From NCBI GenBank assembly GCA_009692845.1, contig SHYK01000002.1, forward strand, positions 372,001-436,000: a stretch of DNA of 64,000 bases, read 5' to 3'. Of this stretch, positions 8,654-17,511 are shown piece by piece (positions within the stretch are counted from its first letter, which is position 1; each line of letters starts with the position of its first letter). The DNA comes from Chloroflexota bacterium. GTDB taxonomy: Bacteria; Chloroflexota; UBA6077; SHYK01. The notes beneath the pieces were generated by a model that did no database searches, was not told the DNA's origin, and worked only from the letters and a program-made list of their open reading frames with translations. The position numbers were made by a program, and so were the translations under genes.

Positions 8654-10004
8654 TCAAATTGCGCCCGGGGCAATCACTTGAGCGCTTCGGAGAAGCCAGC
8701 TGGTGACTCGCGAACGGATGTGGGCGGGGGTGAACCGCTTACTCAGATAGTCAGTCGCTCCCGCCTCGAATCCCAGCCGGGTGTCCTCGGGCGTACTCAA
8801 TGCCGTCAGTAGAACGATGGGAATTCGATTGATCGTCTCGTCGGGGTCCCGTCGAACCTCTCGACAGACCTCAATCCCAGCCAGGCCGGGCAGCCGCCAG
8901 TCCAACAAGACGAGGTCGGGCCGCTCAGCGAGAATGGTTTTGAGGGCAGTCGGACCGTCAACTGCCGATAGCAGACGGTACCCCTCACTCTTAAGGACGG
9001 TGAGCAGCAGGGCCACGATGTCGGGCTCGTCGTCTACTACGAGGATCGTGCGCTCTCCTTGGGTGGCCTCCGCGGGCAGGACCGCGGCTCGTGGCTGGTC
9101 GGCCGGTTCGCCAGGGCTTGCTGTATAGGGAAAGGCTCGCGGACTTCCTTTGCCGAGGCCTCGGTCCTCGGGCAGTTCGATGACCTGGCCCTCGGTGGCG
9201 GGAAAGATTTCGACCGCGCCCCCGGCCTGGGCCCGACACATTGCCACCAGTCTGTCCACGGCATCGTCGTCCCTCAGCGGGTCGTGATGGAAAAGGGCCA
9301 GCCGTCTGCTCCCAGCGGCCAGGGCGTAGCCCACCGCGCGTTCCGCCGTCGAATGCCCCCAGCCCAGCTTTTCGGGGTACTCCGCCTCGGTGTACTGTGC
9401 ATCGTGGATCACGAGGTCGGCCCCCACCAGAAACTGCACGTGCGCGTCATCTTCCTGGTGGGCTGCCGACCGCAAGTCCGCCGCCGGGTCCGTTGAGATC
9501 GTGTGCGGCTCATGGTCGGTTGCGTAGACCAAGCTCGCCCCCCCGGTCTCGATCCGATAACCCAGGGTCACCGCCGGATGATTCATGTAGCGCGTCGTGA
9601 TCGTGACCGAGCCAATCTGGAAGGTCCCCTCCGCGAGGTCGTGATAGCGAATCGTCGCGCGCAGTTGTTCGAGGTTGGCCGGCCAGGGTCGCTTCCAGAT
9701 CCTGGCCCAATCCCCCCGGTGCGTACACGTCCCACTCGCCTCCCGCGATAAACAACGGGGCGAAGAAGGGGAAACCCTGGATATGGTCCCAGTGCGTGTG
9801 GCTGATCAGAATCGAGCCCTTGAGCGGCTGTTTTGCGGCCAGCAATGCCTGCCCGAGACCATGAATGCCGGTGCCGGAATCGAGCACCAACAGGGTCCCA
9901 TCGTCAGCCCTCACCTCGACACACGAGGTGTTTCCGCCATGACGGACCGTCGAAGGGCCGGGCTTGGCCAACGACCCTCGGGTGCCCCAAAAGGTGACTT
10001 TCAC
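8654..10004 (-). pseudogene. Metallo-beta-lactamase-fold hydrolase fused to a response-regulator receiver domain, frameshifted
   Basis: From GTG 10004 the frame encodes an MBL-fold phosphodiesterase-like domain (VTFWGTRGSLAKPGPSTVRHGG, then SHTHWDHIQGFPFF with the HxHxDH metal motif). The frame then fails at about 9680. In another frame the domain resumes at once (NLEQLRATIRYHDLAEG, MNHPAVTLGYRIE, YATDHEPH, DLVIHDAQY), and is followed by a linker and a complete receiver domain (TILVVDDEPDIVALLLTVLKS, phospho-Asp in PDLVLLDWRLPG, KRFTPAHI) ending at 8654. About nine codons expected between ATLAG and NLEQL are also absent, so this is a small deletion plus frameshift rather than a single-base error. 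An intact version would be about 455 residues. Confidence 0.75.
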
Positions 10005-10185
10005 AGCTGCGCGTTCATTGTGCCCATCGTGAACTTTGGCCCATCAACGCATTTTACTCAGCGGAGGGCCGGTGCGATGCGGGTTTAAGATACTTGGCGC
10101 CGCGGGCCTGTGTGAGGCGCCCCTTAAACGCTCCAACAATTAGCAGATCAAATCGCGGACGTTTTCTTTAGGGAGATGTAGGTAG

Positions 10186-10755
10186 ATGCCAGACCCGACA
10201 ACGCTGATCATCATCGGAATCGTTCTCGCTGCGGCGATCGCGCTCATCACCGTCTACAACGGCCTGGTGGGAAAGCGGGTTGAGACGCAAAACGCCTGGT
10301 CCCAGATCGACGTGCAGTTGAAGCGCCGCCATGATCTCATCCCGAATCTCATCGAGACCGTGAAGGGCTATGCCGGGCACGAGCAGGAGACCTTCGAGCG
10401 GGTGACCGCCGCACGCACCCAGGCAATGGGGGCTAACGGAGTGGCGGCCCAGGCCGGCGCCGAGAACGGACTCACCCAGGCTCTCCGCGGGCTGTTCGCC
10501 GTGGCGGAGGCCTATCCGGACCTGAAGGCCAGCCAGAACTTCCTCGCTCTCCAGGAAGAACTGACTGGCACTGAGAACCGGATCGGCTTCGCTCGTCAGC
10601 ACTACAACGACGTTGTCGGCCAGTACGCGATGGCCCTCCAACAATTCCCCTCGAGCCTGGTGGCGGGTGCGTTCGGCTTCAAGCCGGCTGAGTTCTTCGA
10701 GCTCGAAGCTGCCGAGGAGGCGGCCATCCAGGCTCCGCCCGAGGTCCGGTTCTAG
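10186..10755 (+). CDS. lemA: LemA family membrane protein
   Basis: The 189-residue protein has one N-terminal membrane helix (TLIIIGIVLAAAIALITVYNGLV) and the LemA core: NAWSQIDVQLKRRHDLIPNL, VKGYAGHEQETFERV, ENRIGFARQHYNDVVGQY and the end FKPAEFFELE. LemA proteins are helical bundles anchored to the membrane, usually next to HtpX or TPM-domain genes, as here. The ribosome site GGGAGATGTAGGT precedes ATG 10186. htpX follows after 20 bases, so the two form an operon. Confidence 0.93.
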   Translation: MPDPTTLIIIGIVLAAAIALITVYNGLVGKRVETQNAWSQIDVQLKRRHDLIPNLIETVKGYAGHEQETFERVTAARTQAMGANGVAAQAGAENGLTQALRGLFAVAEAYPDLKASQNFLALQEELTGTENRIGFARQHYNDVVGQYAMALQQFPSSLVAGAFGFKPAEFFELEAAEEAAIQAPPEVRF

Positions 10756-10775
10756 GGCCGCGGAAGCCGCTGTCC

Positions 10776-11732
10776 ATGCAGAACTCAGGGTCAACCAGGA
10801 CCTTCCGGGATCTCATTGCCGCGAACCAGCGCCAGAGCGCGCTCCTGGCGGTCGGATTCGTGCTGTTCAGCGTGGTCGCGCTTTTGGTCTTTACCTTGGT
10901 TTTGGTCGCGCTAGGCGATCCGGGGGCGCTGGAGGCCATGGATCTCGCAACCTTGGGCGCGGTGGCCCTCGGATGGTTCACTATCGCGACCATTTACACG
11001 GTTGTCGGCTACTGGCGCGGGGACCGCATGGTCCTGTCCGTTGGCGGAGCCACCGCAGCGCTGTACGATTCCCAACTCGACAACGTCGTCGAGGAGATGG
11101 CCATTGCCGCCGGCACCTCGGTGCCCAAGATCTATCTGATCGAAGATGAGGCGCCCAACGCCTTCGCCACGGGCCGAGATCCGTCCCATGCCGCGATCGC
11201 CGTTACCACCGGACTTCTCAACAAGCTGACTCGCGACGAGTTACAGGGCGTAGTGGCCCACGAGCTGTCCCACATCCGGAATTACGATACTCGGCTGATG
11301 TTACTGCTTGCCGTGCTGGTGGGCGCCATCACCTTGCTGTCCGATGCCGTATGGCGAGCCCAACGAGTCTCCCGCCCCTCAAGCTCCCGCCGGGAGAGCG
11401 GCAACGCGGGGTTTGTCATCCTCATCGTAGGGCTACTGCTCGCCGCCGTGGCGCCCATTTTTGCCCAGATCATTCAGCTGGCGGTGAGCCGGGAGCGCGA
11501 GTACCTCGCCGATGCGAGTGCAGTGGAGCTCACCCGCAATCCCAGAGGTCTCGCTGACGCCCTTCGCAAGATCGCGGCAGACCCGGACGTCCTCGATAAC
11601 GCTACCCAGGCCACGGCCCACCTTTACATCATCAACCCCTCCCGGGGCTTGTTCGGCCACGCTGGGTCTATGTTCTCCAGCCATCCATCCACCGAGGAGC
11701 GGATCCGGCGCCTCGAATCCTTGCTCGTCTAG
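10776..11732 (+). CDS. htpX: Zinc metalloprotease HtpX (M48B)
   Basis: HtpX is a membrane-embedded zinc endopeptidase that helps remove damaged membrane proteins. Two N-terminal membrane helices (residues 22-48 and 57-79) are followed by the HEXXH site HELSH at 162-166, two further membrane segments, and the third zinc ligand in SREREYLADASAVELT. Length (318 residues) and the closing SSHPSTEERIRRLE are normal for the family. It is coupled to lemA, a widespread pairing. Confidence 0.95.
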   Translation: MQNSGSTRTFRDLIAANQRQSALLAVGFVLFSVVALLVFTLVLVALGDPGALEAMDLATLGAVALGWFTIATIYTVVGYWRGDRMVLSVGGATAALYDSQLDNVVEEMAIAAGTSVPKIYLIEDEAPNAFATGRDPSHAAIAVTTGLLNKLTRDELQGVVAHELSHIRNYDTRLMLLLAVLVGAITLLSDAVWRAQRVSRPSSSRRESGNAGFVILIVGLLLAAVAPIFAQIIQLAVSREREYLADASAVELTRNPRGLADALRKIAADPDVLDNATQATAHLYIINPSRGLFGHAGSMFSSHPSTEERIRRLESLLV

Positions 11733-11854
11733 GTGGGGAGAGGCTGGCCGCGGGCGGCATGACCGGTTTCTGGGTGTGCGGCCGCCCGCACGACCCGGTA
11801 ATGAGGGAAGAGAGGAAAGAGGTTGACGGACGGCCGGCCGGGTACACTGTGCGC

Positions 11855-12193
11855 ATGCCGCTGATCGCCATCGCGATACTCGCCGTACTCATCCTGACCT
11901 CGATGGGCCTCTGGCTGACCTTTACTCTCACCCACATGCTGCTCACGCTGGCCGTTGCCGGCTTGATGGGGTGGCTGGCCGATTTGGTCGTTCCGGGCGA
12001 GCTCCCTTACAGCTGGCTCGGGGCGGTCGCAGCCGGGCTCATAGGTGGCTGGCTTGCCGCGCTCTTGATGGGCAACGTGGGCCCCAACCTGTTCGGGGTG
12101 TACCTGCTACCGGCGTTCGTTGGCGCCACTGCCCTCGCCGTAGCCGTCGAGCTGGTGGGGAAGTCCACGACGAAGCAGCGCTCCGAAGACTAG
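11855..12193 (+). CDS. Small membrane protein, GlsB/YeaQ/YmgE-like
   Basis: ATG 11855 gives a 112-residue protein of three to four membrane helices. The segment MGWLADLVVPGELPYSWLGAVAAGLIGGWLAALL with its repeated Gly spacing resembles the transglycosylase-associated GlsB/YeaQ/YmgE group. The frame is open to 11759, but the upstream part is charged and non-membrane. Function is unknown in the family; some members are stress-induced. Confidence 0.65.
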   Translation: MPLIAIAILAVLILTSMGLWLTFTLTHMLLTLAVAGLMGWLADLVVPGELPYSWLGAVAAGLIGGWLAALLMGNVGPNLFGVYLLPAFVGATALAVAVELVGKSTTKQRSED

Positions 12194-12316
12194 GGGAGCG
12201 ATCCAGCAAAACGAGCAATAGTGCCGGCTCACGCAGGCGCGAGTCTTCAGCCCAGTTCTGTGCGGGCTAGAATCCGAGGCCGGGCTATTTTGCGATCGCG
12301 CCAATGGGTTGAGCCC

Positions 12317-12784
12317 TTAGCTTACAGCCGAAGCAACCGCGGACAGCCGCACCACCGGTATCTCGCGATCGGTCTTCTGTTGATAACCGGCATAACCCTG
12401 GTAGATCGCGATCAGCCGGCCATACGCTTCGTCCCGCGCTTCACCCTTGAGGTTGTTGGCGTCCACCTGAAGGCGCCGGCTCCCGTCCTTCAGCCAGATG
12501 TGGCCGTGATTCTTGGCCATATTGATGTACCAGGCCGGATGGCGGGCGCTGCCGGCGAAAGATGCCGCCACGATCCAGGCATCAGGTCCATCGGGGACCG
12601 ATAGCAGATCGGTGGATCGCCGTTCCCCGCTCCGAGCGCCGATCGTCGTCAACGTCACGATCCTCAATCCGCGTAGTCGGAATAGGGCGGACACGATCGA
12701 CATACCCACTCGCACCAGGAGGCGCGGCCCCCCTTGAGGCACCTTCGCCCCGTAGGTCCCACTAGGTGTTAGTTCAACCGGCAT
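12317..12784 (-). CDS. Deazaflavin (F420)-dependent nitroreductase family protein
   Basis: The 155-residue split-barrel protein belongs to the DDN/F420H2-dependent reductase family. Family hallmarks are visible: LTTIGARSGERRSTDL (cofactor-phosphate loop), DAWIVAASFAGSARHPAWYINM and DEAYGRLIAIYQGYAGYQQKTDREIPVVRL at the end. Family members reduce quinones or nitro groups with F420H2, which would imply F420 synthesis elsewhere in the genome. Cofactor choice is inferred from family only. Start ATG 12784. Confidence 0.85.
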   Translation of the reverse strand: MPVELTPSGTYGAKVPQGGPRLLVRVGMSIVSALFRLRGLRIVTLTTIGARSGERRSTDLLSVPDGPDAWIVAASFAGSARHPAWYINMAKNHGHIWLKDGSRRLQVDANNLKGEARDEAYGRLIAIYQGYAGYQQKTDREIPVVRLSAVASAVS

Positions 12785-12854
12785 GAGTCCCTCCCCCTGG
12801 CGACCTTATCCTAATGGAAGGTCTCGGTCTGGCCGCAAACCTTGCCGTCAGACC

Positions 12855-13271
12855 CTAGGGTTGGATGAAGCGGGCGAGATACTCCGCCCGCGGCACCATG
12901 CAGCTCTCGGTCCGGCCGAACCACCGATACCGGTTCGCTGCTACCACGCCGTACGCCACGTCCAGCAGAGTGCCTGGCATTGCCTCAACCATTCGCAGCC
13001 AGGCCGGGCGGCCCCACAGTGCCTCGGCCAAGTAGAGCGACGCACGTGACCGATCCAGCAGCCGCGGCGCCTCCGATTGCCAATCCGCCACCACGTAAAA
13101 GGTATCCAGCGCGGTCGGGTCGCGCCCGAATCGCCTTAGTAAGGAGCGCCCAAGGTCGTTCTGCAGGGGCGCGAAACAGAAAACGCCGGCTGGGTCGCGG
13201 GGGATGATGAACTGAGTGAGCCGGGAGCACAGCCCACATACGCCGTCATAGAGGACCAGGTGGGTGCCCAC
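12855..13271 (-). CDS. DCC-family thiol-disulfide oxidoreductase-like protein (DUF393)
   Basis: The 138-residue protein starts LVLYDGVCGLCSRLTQFII, the DGxCxLC signature of the DUF393 (DCC) thioredoxin-like family, and continues with the family pattern DTFYVV, RSRASLYLAEALW and the end YRWFGR. A CxxC pair (CGLC) is intact. Start is GTG 13271, one base after the stop of the DUF2071 gene, so translation is coupled. DUF393 and DUF2071 genes are often neighbours, which supports both calls. Confidence 0.85.
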   Translation of the reverse strand: MGTHLVLYDGVCGLCSRLTQFIIPRDPAGVFCFAPLQNDLGRSLLRRFGRDPTALDTFYVVADWQSEAPRLLDRSRASLYLAEALWGRPAWLRMVEAMPGTLLDVAYGVVAANRYRWFGRTESCMVPRAEYLARFIQP

Positions 13272-13272
13272 G

Positions 13273-14001
13273 CTAGCTGGAGCCCGGCATCGACACCATC
13301 ACTTCCGAACCGACGGCGAAGATCGTGGAGATGGGCCTTGCGTCTCCCAGGAACGCCCATCGTTTCCCATACTGCTGCTCGAAATCGACGTCCCATGCCA
13401 CGTCCGTCACCTGGCGCGTGGACCACTCCGGGTGTTGCACTCGGTAGCTGAGCAGAGCCCCGGAGTGGCCGGTGCCAAATCCCCACTCGTGCTCCTTGAA
13501 AAGCCGTTCCACCCCGTCGGGGGCCGCGGCTCGCACATCCCTCCCGGTGGCCGCCAGCCGCTGCTGCGCGCCTTTCCATCGCCAGCGGTGCTCGACGCTG
13601 ACTCGATCGCCATCGATCTCCGTCTTGCTTCGCATGACCGTTGCTCGATATGGCTCGTTGTAGAGCGCGCGAGCCAACCTGGCGATCATTCGCTTCGGCA
13701 CCAGCTCGCCTACGAAGCTCACCCCGCGGCGATCGCCCGACCGAACGTACGTGCGGAGGTTGATCTCGGGAAAGTTGACGTAGCCGGGGATCCTTTGCCC
13801 CAGCAGTCGGGTGTCCTGAAAGTCGAAGGCAACCAGGCTTGCGTGCGCCCGTCCGTCGACCAGGTCAGGCGCCAGGCTTGGGTGGATCGATGCCTGGACT
13901 AGGTCCTCGGGCACCTCGAAGGTCAGCAGGACCAGATTTGCCCAGCCCGCCGTCAGAAAGGTTCTTGCCACCTTGTCCTTGGTCCTTCTTCCCGAATTCA
14001 T
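13273..14001 (-). CDS. DUF2071 (YqjF-like) protein
   Basis: The 242-residue protein follows the DUF2071 pattern: TFEVPEDLVQASIHPSLAPDL at the N terminus, HASLVAFDFQDTRLLG, FPEINLRTYVRSGDRRGVSF, and a C-terminal EWGFGTGHSGALLSYRVQHPEW. The biochemical role is unknown. It forms a two-gene unit with the DCC protein downstream. It is divergent from the secreted protein gene at 14107. Confidence 0.82.
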   Translation of the reverse strand: MNSGRRTKDKVARTFLTAGWANLVLLTFEVPEDLVQASIHPSLAPDLVDGRAHASLVAFDFQDTRLLGQRIPGYVNFPEINLRTYVRSGDRRGVSFVGELVPKRMIARLARALYNEPYRATVMRSKTEIDGDRVSVEHRWRWKGAQQRLAATGRDVRAAAPDGVERLFKEHEWGFGTGHSGALLSYRVQHPEWSTRQVTDVAWDVDFEQQYGKRWAFLGDARPISTIFAVGSEVMVSMPGSS

Positions 14002-14106
14002 GGATCATCTTGAGATTATCCTCGCTCAGGCTCCAATCGGTGACGCGGCTGAGCGGGGGCCGCTCTCCTAGGAATATCAAATCCTTTGGATCATGGAGTT
14101 CAATTC

Positions 14107-14979
14107 ATGCTGAGTTCTGTCCACCGCGTCGGCGGCGCCGTAGCGCGTCTCCTGCCCAGCCTGGCGTTCGTGCTGCTGAGCACCAGCTCCGTAGCGCCTG
14201 TGCCAGTCGCAGCGGAGGCGGCCTGTCGCTTCCAGCTCGGGTTCCTCGCGATCCAGCAGCAGATTCCGGTTGAGGTCGGGGGCTGTCTGGAGGATGAATA
14301 CTTCAACACTGGCAACGGCAATGCGGAACAGCACACCGCAGCGGCGGGAAACGGCGGCCTTCTGGTTTGGCGCAAGGCGGACAACTGGACGGCCTACACG
14401 GATGGCTACCGGAGCTGGGTAAATGGGCCGTTCGGCCTGGAGTCGCGACTCAACACCGAGCGGTTCCCCTGGGAAAACGATCCGCCCGCTACGCCAACCC
14501 CGGTTGTAGTCCCCACATCGTTGCCTACCTTCACCCCGTTCGCCACCGCGATACCCTCGCCGTCGGCCACCGCAACCCCAAACGTACCAACTGTCTACAT
14601 CACCTGGTCAATCGACCCGTCGACCGGGGCGCCTTCTGGCTACTGGCGGGACCAGAACGGCGTCGTGGTCAATTTCAGCGGCGGCCAGAGCTTCACCATC
14701 GTCGTACGTTTTCGCGACCAGATTGTGCTCGACCCCAGCGCGGACCAGTTCAGCCTGCTGTTTGACTGTGGGCCATCCAACCCGTCGATCACACCCTGCA
14801 ACTTCAATGCCAGCTTCAAAGGGAGCCTGCCGCTTCTGACAGTCATCAACCGGGACCCCATCGGCGGCTTCCTTTCGATTTCCGGTCCTAACCGCTACGG
14901 TGGACAACGACCGGACAACGCCAGTCGCTACGTGAACGATCCAAAGGTCACCTTGTTCCTCAACCCGAACCCCAAGTAG
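14107..14979 (+). CDS. Secreted protein with a WRKADNWTA-type N-terminal domain
   Basis: Start ATG 14107 is chosen over TTG 14086 because GGAG lies seven bases upstream. A signal peptide (ARLLPSLAFVLLSTSSVAP) leads to a domain with LVWRKADNWTAYTDGYRSWVNG, which recurs in exported proteins of Chloroflexota. A Thr/Pro-rich linker follows (about residues 125-165), then a C-terminal beta-rich domain with an isolated disulfide candidate (LLFDCGPSNPSITPCNF). Function unknown; the domains suggest an extracellular or envelope role. Its stop is two bases from the corrected stop of the opposing molybdoenzyme gene. Confidence 0.7.
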   Translation: MLSSVHRVGGAVARLLPSLAFVLLSTSSVAPVPVAAEAACRFQLGFLAIQQQIPVEVGGCLEDEYFNTGNGNAEQHTAAAGNGGLLVWRKADNWTAYTDGYRSWVNGPFGLESRLNTERFPWENDPPATPTPVVVPTSLPTFTPFATAIPSPSATATPNVPTVYITWSIDPSTGAPSGYWRDQNGVVVNFSGGQSFTIVVRFRDQIVLDPSADQFSLLFDCGPSNPSITPCNFNASFKGSLPLLTVINRDPIGGFLSISGPNRYGGQRPDNASRYVNDPKVTLFLNPNPK

Positions 14980-14981
14980 GG

Positions 14982-16620
14982 CTAGCTTCCGGCCAAGCGG
15001 ACCTCGATCGCGTGGAGCCCGGTTGCCCCGTCGGGAAAGTCCGATTGGACCGTCGCGATCTGGGCCCCGCCTAAGCTGTCACTCGCCCTAGCCATGATCT
15101 TGGGTGGGGGAAGGTGTGCCCGCGTCCCACTCATAGAGCCAGAGCACCCAGCTGTAGGGACCGAGGGGGGACTTCACCACAGCCGGGTTCCAGCTGCTCC
15201 CACAATCGATGCTAACCTCCACCCGGGAAATCCCGCGCTCCTCGGCCGCGGCGATTCCCCCGACGTAGTTCCGGCCCGGGAGCAGCGTCTCCTGCGCCCT
15301 GGGCACATCGATGCGCGACATCGTCTTCCAGCTCGGTACGTTCGCCCAGCCGCGCTCTTCCCAATAGCCCAGGAAGCTGTAATCCACTACCTCAATGCGG
15401 GTGACCCACTTGACATTCTTGAATCCGAGGACGTCGGGGATCAGCAGCCGGGCCGGGAAGCCGTGCCCCTGAGGCAACACCTCGCTGTTCATCTCGTACG
15501 CCAGCATGGTCCCGGGTGCAATTGCCTTTGCGATGGGAAGGCTGCTTGTGTAGTCATCGGCGGCGTGAAACACGACGTCGATCGCGCCGGGCCGCACGCC
15601 CGCCTGCTGCAGGAGGCTGCGGACGGGCACCCCGCGCCAATCGGCGTGGCCGATCAGGCTCCCCCCCACCGGGTTCCCAACGCATTGGAGCGTAACGTAC
15701 TCGTTGGTAGCCGGCAGGGCCCTCATCTGATCGTAGGTGAGGGAGAAGGGCCGATCCACCGCCCCGACCACCTCCAGCCGCCAACGGTCCACGTTCACAT
15801 CCGGATCCCGAACCACGTTCTTCGAGACCTGGTAGAACGCCTCATTGGAAGTGATTTCCGGCGAGATGCCAGGCACTCCCGTCGCGAGAACCCCCTGCAG
15901 CCCTGAGGCCGATCCCGGGATCAGGGCGGAGATCCCCTCCAGCGGCGCGGCCAAGGCCGGGAGCACGCCCCCCGCCGGCGAAGCACGCTCAGTCAGCCAA
16001 CGGAACGCGGCCGCTCCGGTGGATGAGGCACCGATGGTCAGCAGAGCCACCCGCAAAACCGATCGGCGGCCGCCCGGGTCTTGGTCCATAAGCGGGGTTC
16101 CCAGCGACCGCAGCCACCCGCCGACGACGGAGTAGCCGAGAAGGTAAAGACCGGCTGTCAGTGCTAGGCTGAAGCAGGTCGCCCCGGCCCCGGCTCGGGT
16201 GGTGGCACCGCCTAACCCAGCCCCGAGCAAGGGAAGGAGTATGAGCGCAACCGCCGCGGCAGTTCCGCCCACAACCGCGAGGGTCGTGCCGGGCCGGCCC
16301 GTCGAGAGCGCCAACCCGAGCCCCATGGCCACCAGGACTTGCCCGGCCAGCACGCTTCCGAACAGCATGTGCTTGGCCGCCGACCCGAAAGTGGCGGTCA
16401 TCCGCACGATGACCTCAATCGGGATCGCTGGCACGATTCGCTCAGCCAGCGTCTCGGCGATGCTCGCCTGCCCAAGCAGCTCGGATGCGGCCAGCATGCC
16501 CCCCGTGGCGGCCGCTCCGGCCAGGAGGCCGGCCGTTAGCCCGACCAGCGCAGCCGCTCGGTTCAAATCAGCCTCCTCACGAGAAGTTGGATCTGGTGGC
16601 GGCCTCACTGCCAGAGGCAT
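14982..16620 (-). CDS. Membrane-anchored sulfite-oxidase-fold molybdoenzyme, C-terminal frameshift
   Basis: From ATG 16620 the protein has about five N-terminal membrane helices, then a sulfite-oxidase-type molybdopterin domain: RWRLEVVGAVDRPFSLTYDQ, YVTLQCVGNPVGG (molybdenum-ligand Cys), GFPARLLIPDVLGFKNVKW, and the dimerisation-like domain ISRVEVSIDCGSSWNPA. The uninterrupted frame stops at 15088 after SPTQDHG. The +1 frame continues directly as IMARASDSLGGAQ ... DFPDGATGLHAIEVRLAGS to a TAG at 14982, the usual end of this family. The break lies in the C-rich CCTTCCCCCACCC at about 15095-15110. Electron donor and substrate are unknown; the catalytic domain faces outside in similar anchored proteins. 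Confidence 0.85.
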
Positions 16621-16670
16621 TTGGTCGGCAAGGCTACCCGTTTCCGGCAGGATAGCCCGTTCGACGGACC

Positions 16671-17420
16671 TTAGCGAGCCCTCTGCTCGCCGGGGATCGC
16701 CCCGGCGACATCTAGCGAGGCGATCAGCGCTTCGATTGCCCGATTGACTTCGTCGGGCCGCTCCGCCATCGGGAAGTGGCCGGCCCCTTTGAGTTTGAGG
16801 TACCTCGCGGTGGGCACCGCTTCCTGAATCTCCAACTCGTACTCGGGTGGCTGAGTAGGGTCGTCGAGGCCGCGAATCAGGAGCAGTGGCGTCCTCAATG
16901 TTTGCATGCGATCTCGGACGTCGAACCGATCGATGGCGACCAGATCGTGGTATTGAGAAAGCGGTCCAACCTGACGGTGGCGCTCCATCAGGCGCTGCCG
17001 CAGCTCGGAGTCGACAAACATCAGGGCATGGTCCTGGTAGGCCAGCCACTTGTCATAAGCGCCGCCGCCGTTCTGAGCATCGAGACGCATCTCGTAGGCG
17101 CCGGGTGGACGCTGCTTTGGCCGAATCGCCACGGTCATCAAGACGAGGGCAGCCACCTCACTTGGGTAATCGAGCGCGTACTGGAGGCCAATACAGGCGC
17201 CGAGGGTGAAGCCCACCAGAACGAGATTGCGCTGGTGTCCCTGCGCCCAGAGCCAGCCCCGCAGCCATTCGGTGTAGGCGTCGACGGTCGGGCAACGGTC
17301 CCCCTCCAGATGCCCCGGTAGGTTGGGCGCCAGACTGCCGGGGAAGTGGGTTAGCTGGTAGGCGAAGCCGTCGGCGCAGCCACCCGCACCCGGCCCGTGA
17401 ATGAAGACCAGTTGACTCAT
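16671..17420 (-). CDS. Alpha/beta hydrolase with Thr at the nucleophile position
   Basis: ATG 17420 gives 249 residues with a normal alpha/beta-hydrolase layout: LVFIHGPGAGG oxyanion loop, nucleophile elbow LVGFTLGACIG, acid in LIRGLDDPTQPP and His in GAGHFPMAERPDEV. The elbow normally reads GxSxG; here it is GFTLG, with Thr72 (codon ACC) replacing Ser. The protein may be inactive, use Thr, or have a non-hydrolytic role. The frame is open upstream to 17567, but that part overlaps the promoter of the divergent gene. Confidence 0.78.
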   Translation of the reverse strand: MSQLVFIHGPGAGGCADGFAYQLTHFPGSLAPNLPGHLEGDRCPTVDAYTEWLRGWLWAQGHQRNLVLVGFTLGACIGLQYALDYPSEVAALVLMTVAIRPKQRPPGAYEMRLDAQNGGGAYDKWLAYQDHALMFVDSELRQRLMERHRQVGPLSQYHDLVAIDRFDVRDRMQTLRTPLLLIRGLDDPTQPPEYELEIQEAVPTARYLKLKGAGHFPMAERPDEVNRAIEALIASLDVAGAIPGEQRAR

Positions 17421-17494
17421 GTTTCGACCTCTATGTGCGGGGAGCTGCAGGAGTCCGGCCAAGACTTCTGAGTTCGCCCTGACTATTTGGACCC

Positions 17495-17500
17495 TATAAT
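17495..17500 (+). promoter_or_regulatory. Candidate -10 box for the MmgE/PrpD gene
   Basis: A perfect TATAAT lies 11 bases before ATG 17512, leaving a very short or no leader. No convincing -35 is seen 16-18 bases upstream. Confidence 0.4.
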
Positions 17501-17511
17501 GGGCCGCCGCC

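Noticed and set aside
11823-11848. TTGACG ... TACACT promoter before the GlsB-like gene
   Set aside because: The spacer is only 14 bases, too short to trust.
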